Program-made: the position numbers and the translations under genes
Shown here: in pieces, positions 43,101 through 53,905 of the stretch
Numbering within the stretch: the stretch's first letter is position 1
Layout of the letters: every line of letters starts with the position of its first letter
NCBI GenBank assembly: GCA_951812925.1
Contig: OX638369.1
Span: 15,405,329-15,469,328 of the forward strand
DNA length: 64,000 nt
From: Calliopum simillimum
Taxonomy: Eukaryota; Arthropoda; Insecta; Diptera; Lauxaniidae
Direction: 5' to 3'
The notes under the pieces: model-generated
Told to the model about the DNA's origin: nothing
What the model saw: the letters and a program-made list of their open reading frames with translations, nothing else
Databases searched by the model: none

Positions 43101-43984
43101 GCCAGGCGAATAAAAGCTCAAGGTTAACCAAAATGCCCATGGTCCTGACGGATACACCGAAGCGTCCATTTGACAAAGTATATATGGATATCGTGGGACC
43201 ACTACCAGAATCAACTTCGGGGAATAAGTATATTTTGACTTTCCAAGACGACCATTCAAAATACATGGTGTGCGTCGCAATTCCTGATGCAGAGGCTAGC
43301 ACAGTATCCCAAAAATTTTATAGCGAAATCGTAGCCAGGTATAATATACCAAAGATTTTAGTTACGGATAACGGATCGAATTTCACGTCTAAATTATTTT
43401 CGGATACGTGTAAAATGCTGGGAATAAAAAAATTGCACATTACACCTTACCACCCACAGGCTAATGGTTCACTAGAAAGGAGTCACAGGCCTCTTGCGGA
43501 GTACTTAAGAAATTTCGCTAAGGAGGACGGGTCAAACTGGGATCAATGGTTGCCCTCCGCTATGCATGTGCATAATAATACAGTACATACGTCGACTAAA
43601 AAGACACCATTCCAAACGCTATATGGGTTCGGTTTCGAGATGCCCACAAACTTGAAAAGGAAATGTACACCATTGTATAATCCGGAAGATCAATCAAAAA
43701 TACTCAAATATCAAATACAGAGGTCCCACGCCTTAGTGAGAGAAAACCAGATGAAGGCTAAGGAGCTGTCAAAGAAACAATATGACAGTTCTGTGAACCC
43801 TGTGCAGTTTAAAGTAGGAGATAGGGTGTTATATAAAAACCAGGCTAGGAAGAACAAATTCTCCAAAATTTGGGTAGGGCCATATGAGGTCAGTGCCATC
43901 ACCGGTCCGGTAACCACCGAACTAGTTGTGAAAGGGAAGAAGAAAAGAATTCACAACAACTTACTCAAAATTTTTAACGAATAG
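40145..43984 (+). CDS. pol: Pol polyprotein of retrotransposon B
   Basis: 1279 codons from the first ATG; the frame is open from 40019, so the protein is probably made by frameshifting from gag. The aspartic protease has LLVDSGADTS near residue 195. Reverse transcriptase has MPFGLTGAPATF and YLDDIV near 622. RNase H has TTDAS near 770 and FTDHQPL. Integrase has an HHCC finger (about 945-990, ending CVKC). The acidic triad is in YMDIVGP, VTDNGSNF and NGSLERS (about 1014, 1075 and 1110), with a GPYEV (GPY/F) motif near 1246. No inactivating change is seen. It ends in TAG; the Tc1 palindrome is inserted 50 bp downstream. Confidence 0.95.
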   Translation: MKTNSKLNNRIEIDKQDEIEVMDQTQMSAVDTCNKTKNKIKLLYISVVVFYVTCNSVYLTVTSLWSSLGKISKICMRFKPVWYIVNILEKLWEKAIRTELKEPIDVVTVNHSIQNTFDTFTTGYGLQKSALNSNINMENPKETVTINHPIQNTLDTLTAGYVLNEGTVGLYETQNDVFIVVPCQEAKNDRLILLVDSGADTSLIKKDSMSHPVKMDSSVKKNLSGAFGGQIATLGTTNIIHSSCPELSLSLHVVSLEHGIPADGILGRDNLWNRSVINAIQKKLTFYDENNEESISFALESVNSINKILYNEELTIKSRTVKIIPLKIKTTAKEVVIHKQELSQGVYLGETLTKVKNGIAYVPILNSSEKEYIINQNYSAKFSLYDEYKNITNSSINTINQQDVRARLNKLFESIDLDPNLSIEERASIESVCTSFHDIFLLEGDILTYTPVLRHEIPTLDGQPPINQKQYRLPHSHRMEINKQVEKLLDEGIISPSTSPWNSPLLLVPKKSGKDGEKKWRLVIDFRKLNEATIKQVFPIPRIDEILDQLGHSRYFSTLDLASGYHQVLVKEGDKEKTAFSTGLGHFEFNRMPFGLTGAPATFQRIMNHILKGLQGLECFVYLDDIVIYGKNLNEHENRLRKVFTVLRENNLKLNTEKCNFLRREVIYLGHKCSEHGALPDPQKIECVKNIPVPKNRKDVQAFLGLVKYYRKFIKDTARLALPINKLLRKDAKFMWTTECQSSFEELKKAIMSPPILIYPDFSKQFLLTTDASNEALGAILSQGEVGKDNPVAFASRALSETEKRYYTIEKEFLAIVWATKNFRAYLLGRHFKIFTDHQPLRGIANLKDQTSRLARFRHKMSEYDFEIIYKPGKKNLNADALSRIPQTDTQITIVQTRSKTKAVDQEKIEVSNEVEEDTPVGEITEPSIIILKDPQEIRTVLKDFHDSTLGGHQGAVKTLLRIRKQFKWPGMQKDVKNYVKTCVKCQANKSSRLTKMPMVLTDTPKRPFDKVYMDIVGPLPESTSGNKYILTFQDDHSKYMVCVAIPDAEASTVSQKFYSEIVARYNIPKILVTDNGSNFTSKLFSDTCKMLGIKKLHITPYHPQANGSLERSHRPLAEYLRNFAKEDGSNWDQWLPSAMHVHNNTVHTSTKKTPFQTLYGFGFEMPTNLKRKCTPLYNPEDQSKILKYQIQRSHALVRENQMKAKELSKKQYDSSVNPVQFKVGDRVLYKNQARKNKFSKIWVGPYEVSAITGPVTTELVVKGKKKRIHNNLLKIFNE

Positions 43985-44034
43985 AGGCTTATGAATATGG
44001 GAATTGGAGTCATAAATAAATAAAAAACTATATA

Positions 44035-45688
44035 CAGTGGTTCAAACGACTAACCGGACAGAGCGCATAGCTTCTTTTGAGTGCTTAGTATAAAGAAATA
44101 GGAGATTGCAGTTGGAAAAAAATAATGCAGTTAATTTTATTTCTTATTCTAGTTTTGGTCGGTACCAACAAAATAAAAAAAATGTTGTTCTAAACGCATA
44201 TTATTAGCGATAATTTAGAAAAACTCACTTTTAGAGCTCAAACGTCTAACCGGACACTAAAAAATAATATTGAAATTTGGCACTTCCATAATTTGTTGAA
44301 AGTCCATTAGCATTTATAACAGCTTGCGAACGATTTTTCATGGATTTTATTAAGTTTGAGCAAACATCCGGTTGAATGTCGTGCCATTCTTTGACCAATT
44401 CTTCCTTAAGCTGAGTTATGTTACGGATAGTCCTGCTGTAGAGCTTCTTGCTCCATTCGGACCATAAATTTTATGTCACGTTGATGCCAGGTGCTTGAGG
44501 AGGGGTCTACAATAGCTTGAGACAGTTTTGTATCAGCCATAATTGCGCTACATGGAAAGAATGCTTCGGGTTTTTACAATGGTTACATGCAAAATTCTCT
44601 TCAATACCATGTTTTTTAGCGTTTTGCATAACATTATCTTTCGAAATGTTAAGGTAACCAAACTCATCCATTTAACCATCGATAAAGACTAAAATCGCGA
44701 CACCTGCAATGGAATTATAGCCCCAACGTACTACAAAACCGCCCCATGTTTCACTGTAGAACGAATAATTTTAATATTAAATTCAGTGTTTGGTTGTCGC
44801 CATACATAAGCTTTGCCATTGGAATCACACAAAAAACATTTCTTTGGTCGTTAAATAAGACCTTAAATAACACATATTCTTGTAATTATTCCCATTTTTC
44901 TAAATGGTAAAGCTTATGTATGGCGACAACCAAACACTGAATTTAATATTAAAATTATTCGTTCTACAGTGAAACATGGGGCGGTTTTGTAGTACGTTGG
45001 GGCTATAATTCCATTGCAGGTGTCGCGATTTTAGTGTTTATCGATGGTTAAATGGATGAGTTTGGTTACCTTAACATTTCGAAAGATAATGTTATGCAAA
45101 ACGCTAAAAAACATGGTATTGAAGAGAATTTTGCATGTAACCATTGTAAAAACCCGAAGCATTCTTTCCATGTAGCGCAATTATGGCTGATACAAAACTG
45201 TCTCAAGCTATTGTAGACCCCTCCTCAATCACCTGGCATCAACGTGACATAAAATTTATGGTCCGAATGGAGCAAGAAGCTCTACAGCAGGACTATCCGT
45301 AACATAACTCAGCTTAAGGAAGAATTGGTCAAAGAATGGCACGACATTCAACCGGATGTTTGCTCAAACTTAATAAAATCCATGAAAAATCGTTCGCAAG
45401 CTGTTATAAATGCTAATGGACTTTCAACAAATTATGGAAGTGCCAAATTTCAATATTATTTTTTAGTGTCCGGTTAGACGTTTGAGCTCTAAAAGTGAGT
45501 TTTTCTAAATTATCGCTAATAATATGCGTTTAGAACAACATTTTTTTTATTTTGTTGGTACCGACCAAAACTAGAATAATAAATAAAATTAACTGCATTA
45601 TTTTTTTCCAACTGCAATCTCCTATTTCTTTATACTAAGCACTCAAAAGAAGCTATGCGCTCTGTCCGGTTAGTCGTTTGAACCACTG
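44035..45688. mobile_element. Palindromic Tc1-like derivative nested in retrotransposon B
   Basis: Ends CAGTGGTTCAAACGACTAAC / inverted partner, with TA on both sides (44033-44034 and 45689-45690). The element is almost wholly an inverted repeat: arms 44035-44820 and 44902-45688, with a loop of about 80 bp. Each arm carries the same 3' half of a Tc1-like transposase, decayed by stops and frameshifts. It lies just after the pol stop, so pol is not broken. Confidence 0.93.
44905..45480 (+). pseudogene. Tc1-like transposase 3' half, decayed (also on the minus strand in the left arm)
   Basis: In the right arm, broken frames show Tc1 catalytic-domain text: HGGGFVV, FIDG, DEFGYLNISK, NPKHSFHVAQLWL (family DNDPKH, here with the second Asp position altered) and the C-terminal SMKNRSQAVINANGLSTNY. 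Stops follow FIDG and later. The left arm (about 44820-44250) holds the same sequence on the minus strand. The N-terminal DNA-binding half is absent from both. Confidence 0.82.
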
Positions 45689-45690
45689 TA

Positions 45691-46663
45691 TATAAATTGA
45701 ACACTTAATATTACAGAAGTTATAAATGAAAGTAAAAATTAAAAATTAACAAAAAACTCACGGAGGCGGAGAGATGAAAGTGGTGGAAACCTGTTGGGAA
45801 AAAGAAAGAAAAAGTTAGTGGGAGTACGTATTAATTAAACTTATTCCTCTGCTGGGTCCGTGATTACGATTTTGCATTGTGCTCTGCAACTGTGGAAGAT
45901 GAAATTCATTTTTCTGTGTTATCAACTGCACTCCTTGATTACGAAGATTATAATCGATATAAACGAATTTTTATGGTTCTCATTAATTGCACAAAGATTG
46001 TTAATAAATTGCCATAATATAAAAGAAAAAAAAAAAAAAGAAAAAACGTCACAAAGATATACGGTGAGATTTTGGAAGAATCCATTGAGCGCGTATACAA
46101 TGATTATTCACTAAGATGTGGTTGAACACTGCCTGTGCTCACAGCGAAACACGCGGGGAGAAGTCAAATATGAAATGTTGAAACATAAAACATTCAAGTG
46201 CTGATTCAACATAAAATGCACTAACGTATGACGATTTGATTAAAATTTGTTTAAAGTTTTTTTTTATGTTGTCACATATAACGAGTCAAGCATGGGGAAT
46301 GAAAGAGGAAATAGAAGAACAAGTAGATTGAAAAAAAAAGAGGTACAACATTTGGTACAATGAAAAACAAAAAGAGGAGCGAAAACCCTAAGAATTGGCA
46401 AAATATACTTTGATAAGCTAAACTAAAGAATATTTCCAAACAAAAAAAAGAAAAAACAACAAAAACCAACACAAAACACTTTTCAATGTAAAACTGAAAA
46501 AAAAAAAAAAAAAAGAACCCAAAAACTCTGAAAGAAACAATAATTAACAAACACAACAAAAAAATTTTTTTTTTTTTAGGTATCAATCTTTTTTATTGAA
46601 GGGAATAACAAAAATAATTTTTATTATTTTATTTTCCGGGGGCATCTGTGCTTCCTGGAGGCT
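45691..46663 (+). other. Noncoding 3' region of retrotransposon B, first part
   Basis: AT-rich with A17 and T runs (46497-46580); resumes the retrotransposon sequence after the Tc1 insertion. No ORF recognised. Confidence 0.55.
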
Positions 46664-46875
46664 GCAAACAATATGACAGCTCCACTAATCCAGTGCAATT
46701 CAAAATAGGGGACAAAGTGTTAATGAAAAATCAAACAAAGAAAAATAAGTTTTCCAAAATTTGGGTAGGACCTTACGAAGTTACAAATGTCACAGGGCCA
46801 GTAACTACAGAAATTATTATTAACAATAAAAAGAAGAAAATTCATAACAATTTGCTAAAATTATTCAATGCATAA
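46664..46875 (+). pseudogene. Second, diverged copy of the Pol C-terminus
   Basis: About 70 codons (QYDSSTNPVQFKIGDKV ... NNLLKLFNA) align without gaps to the last 70 residues of Pol at 43775-43984. Roughly three quarters of residues are identical, but the DNA differs clearly. Similarity begins abruptly at 46664 and the upstream text is unrelated. It is a GPY/F-region fragment from a related element and not a recent duplication. The ATG at 46648 lies outside the homology. Confidence 0.85.
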
Positions 46876-49578
46876 AACAAAAAAGAATATTTATATAAGT
46901 ATTTGTGGAAGTAAAGAGGTAAAATATTAAAGTAGGAACAGCATATTATGCTGAGTTAGGAAAAAAATTAAAAGACTTATTTAATCATTTGTCAGTGTTA
47001 GAAAATACAAAAATCATATAGGAACATTAGAATCATGTAACATAGAGAAGATGAGAGTGTAATAGATAAGGAGGAATTAACAAAATCAAAAATTTTAACT
47101 AAAAGATATACGAGTAGATTATGTCTCAACGATGAATTCCGCAGAAAGGAACATTTGTTAGAGACGAAAATTTTCCTGTAATAAGTAAATAGGCAGTACA
47201 GACAACCCCATTCCCAAGGAATGGAATTCCATATGTAAGTCGATAAACTGCGTAAAAATGGAAAAGAGGAGTAAAACATAACTGAATATATAAACAAGTT
47301 CGGGTTTTACGCACAGGTTTCAATTAATTAAATTAAATGACGACACACTAACAAAAGTAAAAAAGTGTGTAACACAGTTTCAAAAGCCAAGTCATTATTT
47401 AAAAAAAAAAAATGTAATGGCATAATAAAATTTGTTATTGTTTTGTTTTTTTTTATGGAAAGTTAAAAACAGAATGGTAATATAAACAACAAGATTTTGT
47501 TATGAAAAGTGATACCATGTTGTCATGACACAATTTTGGGTTTGAGGCATTTCACGTCACGTGAATTGCTGATGTTGCACATTTTCAAAAATTTAAAAAT
47601 TATTTGTAACAACATATATTTGTATGCACGTATACATAGATATAAATGCATATACATATATCAGCATTTATGAATGAACTGTAACTTTTTGAATAACTAA
47701 ATATGTACATATATAAAATACACGAGATAAATATATATACACATATTCACTAATAGAATTTTAAACTAAAGAAAAAAAAAAAAAAATATGTTTTAAGTGG
47801 TCCGAAATACCAATTAATTAAATAAAGAAAGTTCAAACTAAACAAAAAATTAATAACGCAATTTTAACAATAAAATAATTACGGGATTAAAAACAAAAGA
47901 AAATTTTAATTAAAAATTTGAACCAAACGGAATGCAATGCCGTAAATCAAGTATGTTTGTATGTTAAACAACAAAAACGCATACACATATACAAAGGTTG
48001 CAGATATCAATTTTTATAAGAAACAATTGGATGATAATTCAGACAAAAATAATTTAGACTCGAAGTAAAAAATTAAAATTAGAATGGCTTGAATTTAAAG
48101 TTGAAACAAAAAACAATTTATTAATAAATTTCGTACTTGAGGAAATTATTTATTTAAGTATCAATTGAAATAAGTAACTAGTAATTGAAATTTTAGATAA
48201 AGATAAACATATAGAGTTGAATATGAAATTAAAATGATTTAAGCAAAATCTAAATTTAGCCAAAAAGAAAAAAAAAAAGTACTTAAATCTCGAAGAAATA
48301 ATAATATGTATAGAGAAATAATTACTTATTAAGTAATTGAGGTTATATGATTCATGGCTTAATACATCATGATTAAAAAGAAGAAACCAGTCCAGTAGAC
48401 GACAACATCAGCCGTAAAATCCGTAAATGAAGACATCAAAACCACGTAATTAAATCCGAAGGGGAAAATACATTGTAAACAACACTAACTATTAATATAA
48501 ACACAAAACGAGAGGTCAATAAGAACCAATCGAATGCAGAAGAAGCCGATTCTTCAACGGGTTGTCAAAAATTTTATATGACAACCAAACAGCAGAAACC
48601 AGGAAATCCAGAAATGCTCATTTTCCAGATTATCAAGAAAACAGACAGAAATCAAGAATAAATCAATACTGAGAACACTCTTTAGACAAACTGCAAAAGA
48701 GTCATCATCAGAGCAACTCACCTATAAATAACTTAATACATCAAACAAATCAAGCAGTGAACTACTACAATTATCTCCAATATCAGTAATGGGGTTAGCC
48801 AGTTAAGCCGAAATACTTGAAGCAAGTAAGCGGAGTTGTAGAACAACCCATCAAGAAAGCCAAGCCTATAGCATCAAAGTCAACAAAAAGAAATCCCAGT
48901 TATACTCAACAGAATCCAGCATCTTAATTATAATAGTCCGAAGTAACCATAAACAAAATGGACCAAATTATAACAGGAAATGAAGAGATTGAAGCTGAAA
49001 TATTTAAAATACCAACAAGCTGAAGTAAATACGAGAATATAAAGAAGAATGTTATCAAAACAGGAAAAATAACAGTTTGGCGATTAAATAAAATGAAGAA
49101 AATAAGAGAAGTAAACCATCAGAGGAAATGAGCATAGCACCCAAGGTGAATCAACTGACGTCTAGTGCAACGCCGAGCACATAGCAGAACCACTACAACA
49201 ACAATGTATTTCCCAGAGAAGAGATAACTCCAACAACTAACAAGAAGACATCAATGCTGAGGTGAATCAACCGTAGTAACCAGAGGTCAAGCCATGAATC
49301 AATTAGTGAAATCAACAAATTTTGTTTCATAATACAATATAATTAAGGTTTATACATTTAAAGTATTAATTAATAAGCAAATTTGAAATTTTGAATCCAT
49401 TCAAAGAAATCAAACATTTTTTATTTCTTTTTACTTAATACAAAATAATTAGAGTCTATACACTTAAAGTTTTAATTGATCGAACTAAACTTGAAGATTT
49501 AAATTCATTCTAATAAATTAACATTCAATAATAATGTTAAGCTAACTATAAGATTTAAAGTAAAGAAAATATGGTCAC
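46876..49578 (+). other. Noncoding 3' region of retrotransposon B, second part
   Basis: 2.7 kb without an ORF above background; A-rich with a TATA/CATA microsatellite near 47630-47760. It occupies the position of env in errantivirus-like elements, but I see no env motif, so nothing supports an envelope remnant. Confidence 0.6.
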
Positions 49579-49626
49579 GAAAAAGTTACCTAACGATAAC
49601 TTTTTCTTTTCCTAAGAGGGGAGGGA
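49579..49626 (+). other. Hairpin and polypurine tract of retrotransposon B
   Basis: A perfect 10 bp hairpin, GAAAAAGTTA/TAACTTTTTC with an 8 nt loop (49579-49606), precedes the polypurine tract AAGAGGGGAGGGA (49614-49626), which abuts the 3' LTR. The tract primes plus-strand DNA synthesis in LTR elements. The role of the hairpin is unknown. Confidence 0.8.
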
Positions 49627-50420
49627 TGTTGTGAGTTTGCTAAGCACCTAAAGCATAAATCAGTCATAAAAGAACCACTAAATATTTTTATTAATACACC
49701 CTAAGTAAATACAGAACATTCTTTTGATTGCACATCGATTGATCGAGTTTCAGCTAAAGCCAAACCGTGGGATACCAAAATGAAATGTATCCAACGTCGT
49801 CAATCGTGGGATTTAAATTTTAGTCAAAACAAATTAGAACACTAAATACACAAACACCATGCTTTTGCTATGGACACCTGAATGGAATGTGTCTGGCAAA
49901 AGCATGGGAATCGGGAATCGCGTACGTGATAAATCGTGTGATTTCAATTTTAGTTAAAGCAACTTAGAATACTAAATACACAAACAACATGCTATGCTAT
50001 GGACACCTGAACGGAATGTGTCTGGCAAAAGCTTGGGAATCGGAAGTCGCATACATGATCGAACCGATTGGTGTTTAGCTTTGCAAGCTCACAGCGTGAA
50101 CTCTCCCCCGGAAGTTAGAACGAGCTCAGGTATGAAACGAGGAGAAAAGCTCGGTTCATGCAACTAAAAGCTCTTTCTAACTTTCCGATGATAATTAATA
50201 AATAGCGTAAGCAAATGAAGAACGAGGGTAGTATAATTTTTTCAAGTGTGTGGAAATAAAACATAATAATTTACCAAGAAGTCTAAGTTGAAGTGTTTTC
50301 TTACTAAAATTGGAATAGTGCAGCAGCAGAAGTTTAAAGTGCTGATACGTTTCTACTAAATTGGTAAAGTGCAGCAGAAGAACGCCGCAGCCACCACTAC
50401 GGAGAATATATATTACAACA
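49627..50420 (+). repeat. 3' LTR of retrotransposon B
   Basis: 794 bp, the same length and text as 35725-36518 by eye, followed by the right CCTG target duplication. Confidence 0.96.
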
Positions 50421-51299
50421 CCTGTACAAACGCTAAATAAAAAAATGCAATGTCCTAAAGATTGGAAATAAAATGGTGACAATATCCAGTGCATAAAAAA
50501 ATAGAAAAGAATAAAAAGTAAAAATAAAAAATTTGTTTAAAATAAAATTTTTGATCAAAAGAAAAGAACAGAAAAAAAGGGGAATTTATAATGAAAACGG
50601 TTATAATCCCTTAACTATACTCATTCATTCGGCGACTTCGTCAAACAAATGCAACGAGTATCATCCACCACCGGCAGTACTTAGAATTAATGCAGCTTGG
50701 CAGCAGATATAGGCGGAAGGCGTATTTAATAAGGCTTATAGGCATACATTTATATCTTTTATTTTTTTTTTGATACTTATAAAACATTTAAATAGTAAGT
50801 TACAAGAATTGTCGACAGAGGCCTCTTAGGGAAAAAAATGTCACTTATTATTGTTTACTGATAAATTAATTGTTCAAAAAAGAAAAAAAGAAATGAATTT
50901 GAAATTAAAAGGAAATTGATTTGAAAGCCATCTGTTTTAAAATTTGAAATGGAATAAGTTTCAGTGTAAGTCGGAGGAGGTTTCCACCAAGGTGAGTCCA
51001 TGACGTAGGAGAACGGGTAAGGGGGTTTCAATCCCTCGAGCTCGGAATATGTGAAGCCAGTAGTAGTTTCGTTAATCGGCGAAAAAAGTTTCCTTCTCTG
51101 CTAATATTTATTTGATTTGTGTTTAATTTTTTTCTCAGTTTGTTTTGATTTTTCTTCTTTTAAGGAAGGTTTTCTCTTTATTAGGAAGAGAAAATCTTCT
51201 TATTGTTGGACCATTCGGGTAGATTGGCTGGGTTGAGAACCACCCTAGAAAAATCGGAGAGCTAGCCGGGAAAGTTGCCAATCTGCCAAGATGAAGTCA
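50421..51299. other. Intergenic DNA right of retrotransposon B
   Basis: AT-rich with A-rich stretches to 50640. A GC-richer patch (50970-51060) has no coding signature that I can identify. No RNA gene recognised. Confidence 0.5.
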
Positions 51300-51610
51300 G
51301 GGACACCACAAATTCTGGATAAAATTGATAGACGGTGTCTATTTGAAACCATTCCAACCATTCGTAACAATCTATGTTCACTGAATTGAAATGGATTGAT
51401 TTAATTTTTAATCCAAATCTATCCAAGAAATCTGGTACACAATTCTGGATCAAGAAAGATTGATAGACTGCATCTATTTATTTGAAACCATTCCAATCTT
51501 CCGCAACAAACTATACTCCCTGGATTTAAATGAATTGATCCGATTTTTAATACAAATCTATCCGAGAATTCTGGTACACAATCCTGGATCAAACTGGATT
51601 GTTATAATTT
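51300..51610. repeat. Degenerate tandem repeat, about 2.2 units of 135-145 bp
   Basis: Each unit has AATTCTGGAT, TTGATAGAC, TTTGAAACCATTCCAA and AAATCTATCC, with moderate divergence. Confidence 0.7.
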
Positions 51611-51885
51611 AATCCATTTCAATCCAGACGCGGCACAAGGGTAGGCATGGATATAAAGAATGGCTTAAATTTAAATAAAAAAAATCCGTGCCTCACTCGA
51701 GACTTATGAATTTTTGTGGAATAATCTTATAGCTTGTTAAAATACATTTAAAATTCCATAAAGGCTTTCCCTACTTACAATGGTTTTTATAAGTTATATC
51801 CGCAACTTTCCATGCCTGTATCATCGACAAAAAATCTAAGCGATCTGTTTTGATAAGGTGTTTAATTTTGCTTCCTTCTTCTACA

Positions 51886-52381
51886 TAAAGCTAGAGTTAC
51901 AAGCAACGCGTCGTCGCTTTACCGCGTCATGGCTTTTCAAGCGTCTCGTTTTTCGAGTTACATGCCGCGCTTCCTCGCGTCAAAGTTTTTTATGACAACA
52001 GCTGACAATTCACAAAATTTAAAGCAATAAAAAAGTTTGTGCTGGGGAAATGGAAGTATCCAGAAATGTTTCTATTTTTTCGGACCTCTCCAAAATAATT
52101 TTAAATTTAAATAGTTTTGTTATTTATTTATATTAGCAGCCAAACAGTTGAAAAAAAAAATACGTTTTGAAATTGAAAAAATTGAAAGGTGTGTTTAATA
52201 AGCTTGACGCGAGAAAGCGTAGAAAAAGTTGAAAGTTGCTCAACTTTTCGCGTCGTATGCTTTTTGACTTTCAACGCGTTGTGTTTTGTATCTCACTCTA
52301 TAGAAATGCACGGTTTCAACTTTTCCTGACAGAAGCGTGTGCCGCGATAAAGCGACGACGCGTTGCATGTAACTTCACTTT
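51886..52381. mobile_element. MITE with GCAACGCGTCGTCGCTTTA inverted ends
   Basis: AGTTACAAGCAACGCGTCGT on the left and inverted ACGACGCGTTGCATGTAACT on the right. A related motif (AGTTACATGCCGCGCTTCCT) recurs inside. GC-rich ends stand out from the AT-rich surroundings. An ORF spanning its right end (52236-52643) starts inside the repeat and has no recognisable domain. Confidence 0.68.
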
Positions 52382-53905
52382 TAGTGTTCTTCAACTTTTT
52401 TATAGCTACGGACATAGATTCGCGTCACATTTATGCACTGTGCTGAAACGTTTCGAACGACTCAAATTTCGCACAAGAGACACATCGACGAACCAGTCAT
52501 TGGTGCAATCCGTTTGTAAAATCGAAGGTTTGAACGGTCCTTATCGCTTCAACGATAGCTGCCATTTTGTCGAAATTTCGAACTTTGTTCTTTTTGTATA
52601 CCGTCTTCATTCGAAAAAAGCGAACGCTCCGCGAAAAACTTAAATAAACTGGAAAAACCAATATACATTTTTTGTAAAAGTTAAAATACACATCAAGAAC
52701 TAAAGGCTAGTTGATTACAGTAAAAAATAAAGTGTTAAGTGAAAAAGCGACTAACGAAAAGCCGTCTTATAGTTTTCTTTGCATTGGGCGTACCAAGTAT
52801 GGGAAAAACAAACTACTGGTCTTGTTGAATTGCTTGCTATGTAGCGATTTCGAAGTTTTGTGCAAACTTTAAAAGAAAATCTTAATTTTCTTATTTTTTG
52901 GTGGAGTTTTCCACCATTTTAATAGCCGACGACATTGGATTTTTTTTCTATTGTAAAGCTTCGTTGAGTTGAATAGTTTTGCTTTCAACTTTCCTCTTGC
53001 TTTCAAAATTTTGACAATCAACATTTCGAAAACACGTTGAATAAATAATAGTGTCATAAGTGCGAAAGAGTAGAGTGTAAAGGTTATATAGCATAAGCAG
53101 TGATTTCATTTAGAAATAGCTAAACGCTCCGCGAAAAAACTAAATACACTTTTTTTTATAAAAGTAAAAGACTAAATGCGTGTTAAAGCTGAAAATTAAG
53201 TTTATGTGTAAGAAAAAGTGACTAACGAAGAACGGTTTTTTTTTTTGCATAAGTTAACACAACGCCTAAGCAAAAAAAATGTCTTAAAAAGCAAAGCAAA
53301 GTATTAATCTTGTTTGATGTGTTGTGATTTTTGAAGTTGTGTAGACCTATTAAAGGGACCTAAGGATAATACATAATTTATGAAATTTTGTGAAAAATTT
53401 CCACCATTTTTGTTGCCGACAAAGTTTTGTTTTTTTTTTTTTCTTTTTTATTAAAAGTTTCGTTGAGTTGAACAGTCATTCGCTTTCAATTCCTCTTTGC
53501 TTTTTTCTTTTTCAAAATTTTGACAATCGGAATTTCGAAAACACGTTGGTTGATTGAAAGCAAAAGCAAGAATAGAAGATTTTTTCGTTGGCTTCGTTTA
53601 GTCGTTTGTCGTTTTTTCACACGGTTGTTGTCTCGCTGTTGAGCGCCGTGTCGCTTTGGTCGTCGCTGTCGTTTTGTAATTCGCGTAGGCTCAGTGAAAA
53701 TTTGTACAATAATTTTTTATTTATTTTATACATTGTGCAGATACAACAGATAGAAATCAAAACAGCGATAAGTTCGGCAATCAAAAACTAAGAACTAAAA
53801 AAGATAAATTGGATAAATTTTTTTCTATTCCCTTCTGTGTAATAAAAAGCCGTCAAAATTGAATCGACAAAGATTGACGAGACTTTTTCTTCCACTTCAA
53901 CTGCA
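52382..53905 (+). promoter_or_regulatory. mts upstream region and 5' UTR, with a tandem duplication
   Basis: Two diverged copies (about 52625-53060 and 53105-53560) share GCTCCGCGAAAAA, a GTGACTAACGAA block, TTCCACCATTTT, GTTTCGTTGAGTTGAA and TTTCGAAAACACGTTG, in order. A third partial trace lies just before 52625. The last 300 bp before the ATG is the probable 5' UTR. The transcription start is not determined; CTCAGTG at 53689-53695 is a weak initiator match. Confidence 0.5.

Larger units (their letters stand above)
35725..50420 (+). mobile_element. Ty3/gypsy LTR retrotransposon B (14.7 kb, with nested insertion)
   Basis: Complete element with two 794 bp LTRs that look identical by eye (termini TGTTGT/ACAACA) and a 4 bp target duplication CCTG (35721-35724 and 50421-50424). 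It has a tRNA-Ser primer site, gag, pol in the -1 frame, and a polypurine tract AAGAGGGGAGGGA before the 3' LTR. Both ORFs are intact, so the insertion is recent. It is about twice the usual length. A 1654 bp palindromic Tc1 derivative follows pol, then a second, diverged copy of the Pol C-terminus (46664-46875) and about 2.7 kb of noncoding DNA. The tRNA-Ser primer is shared with the 17.6/297 group; that affinity is inference. No env ORF remains. Confidence 0.95.

Noticed and set aside
40145..43984. Several minus-strand ORFs of 60-112 codons under pol B
   Set aside because: They are antisense shadows of an intact, well-conserved coding frame.
46876..49578. A degenerate env gene after pol in retrotransposon B
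   Set aside because: Position fits, but there is no ORF and I see no signal peptide, furin site or membrane segment to support it.
52236..52643. A 135-codon + strand ORF upstream of mts
   Set aside because: It begins inside a MITE end and has no recognisable domain; its composition looks random.
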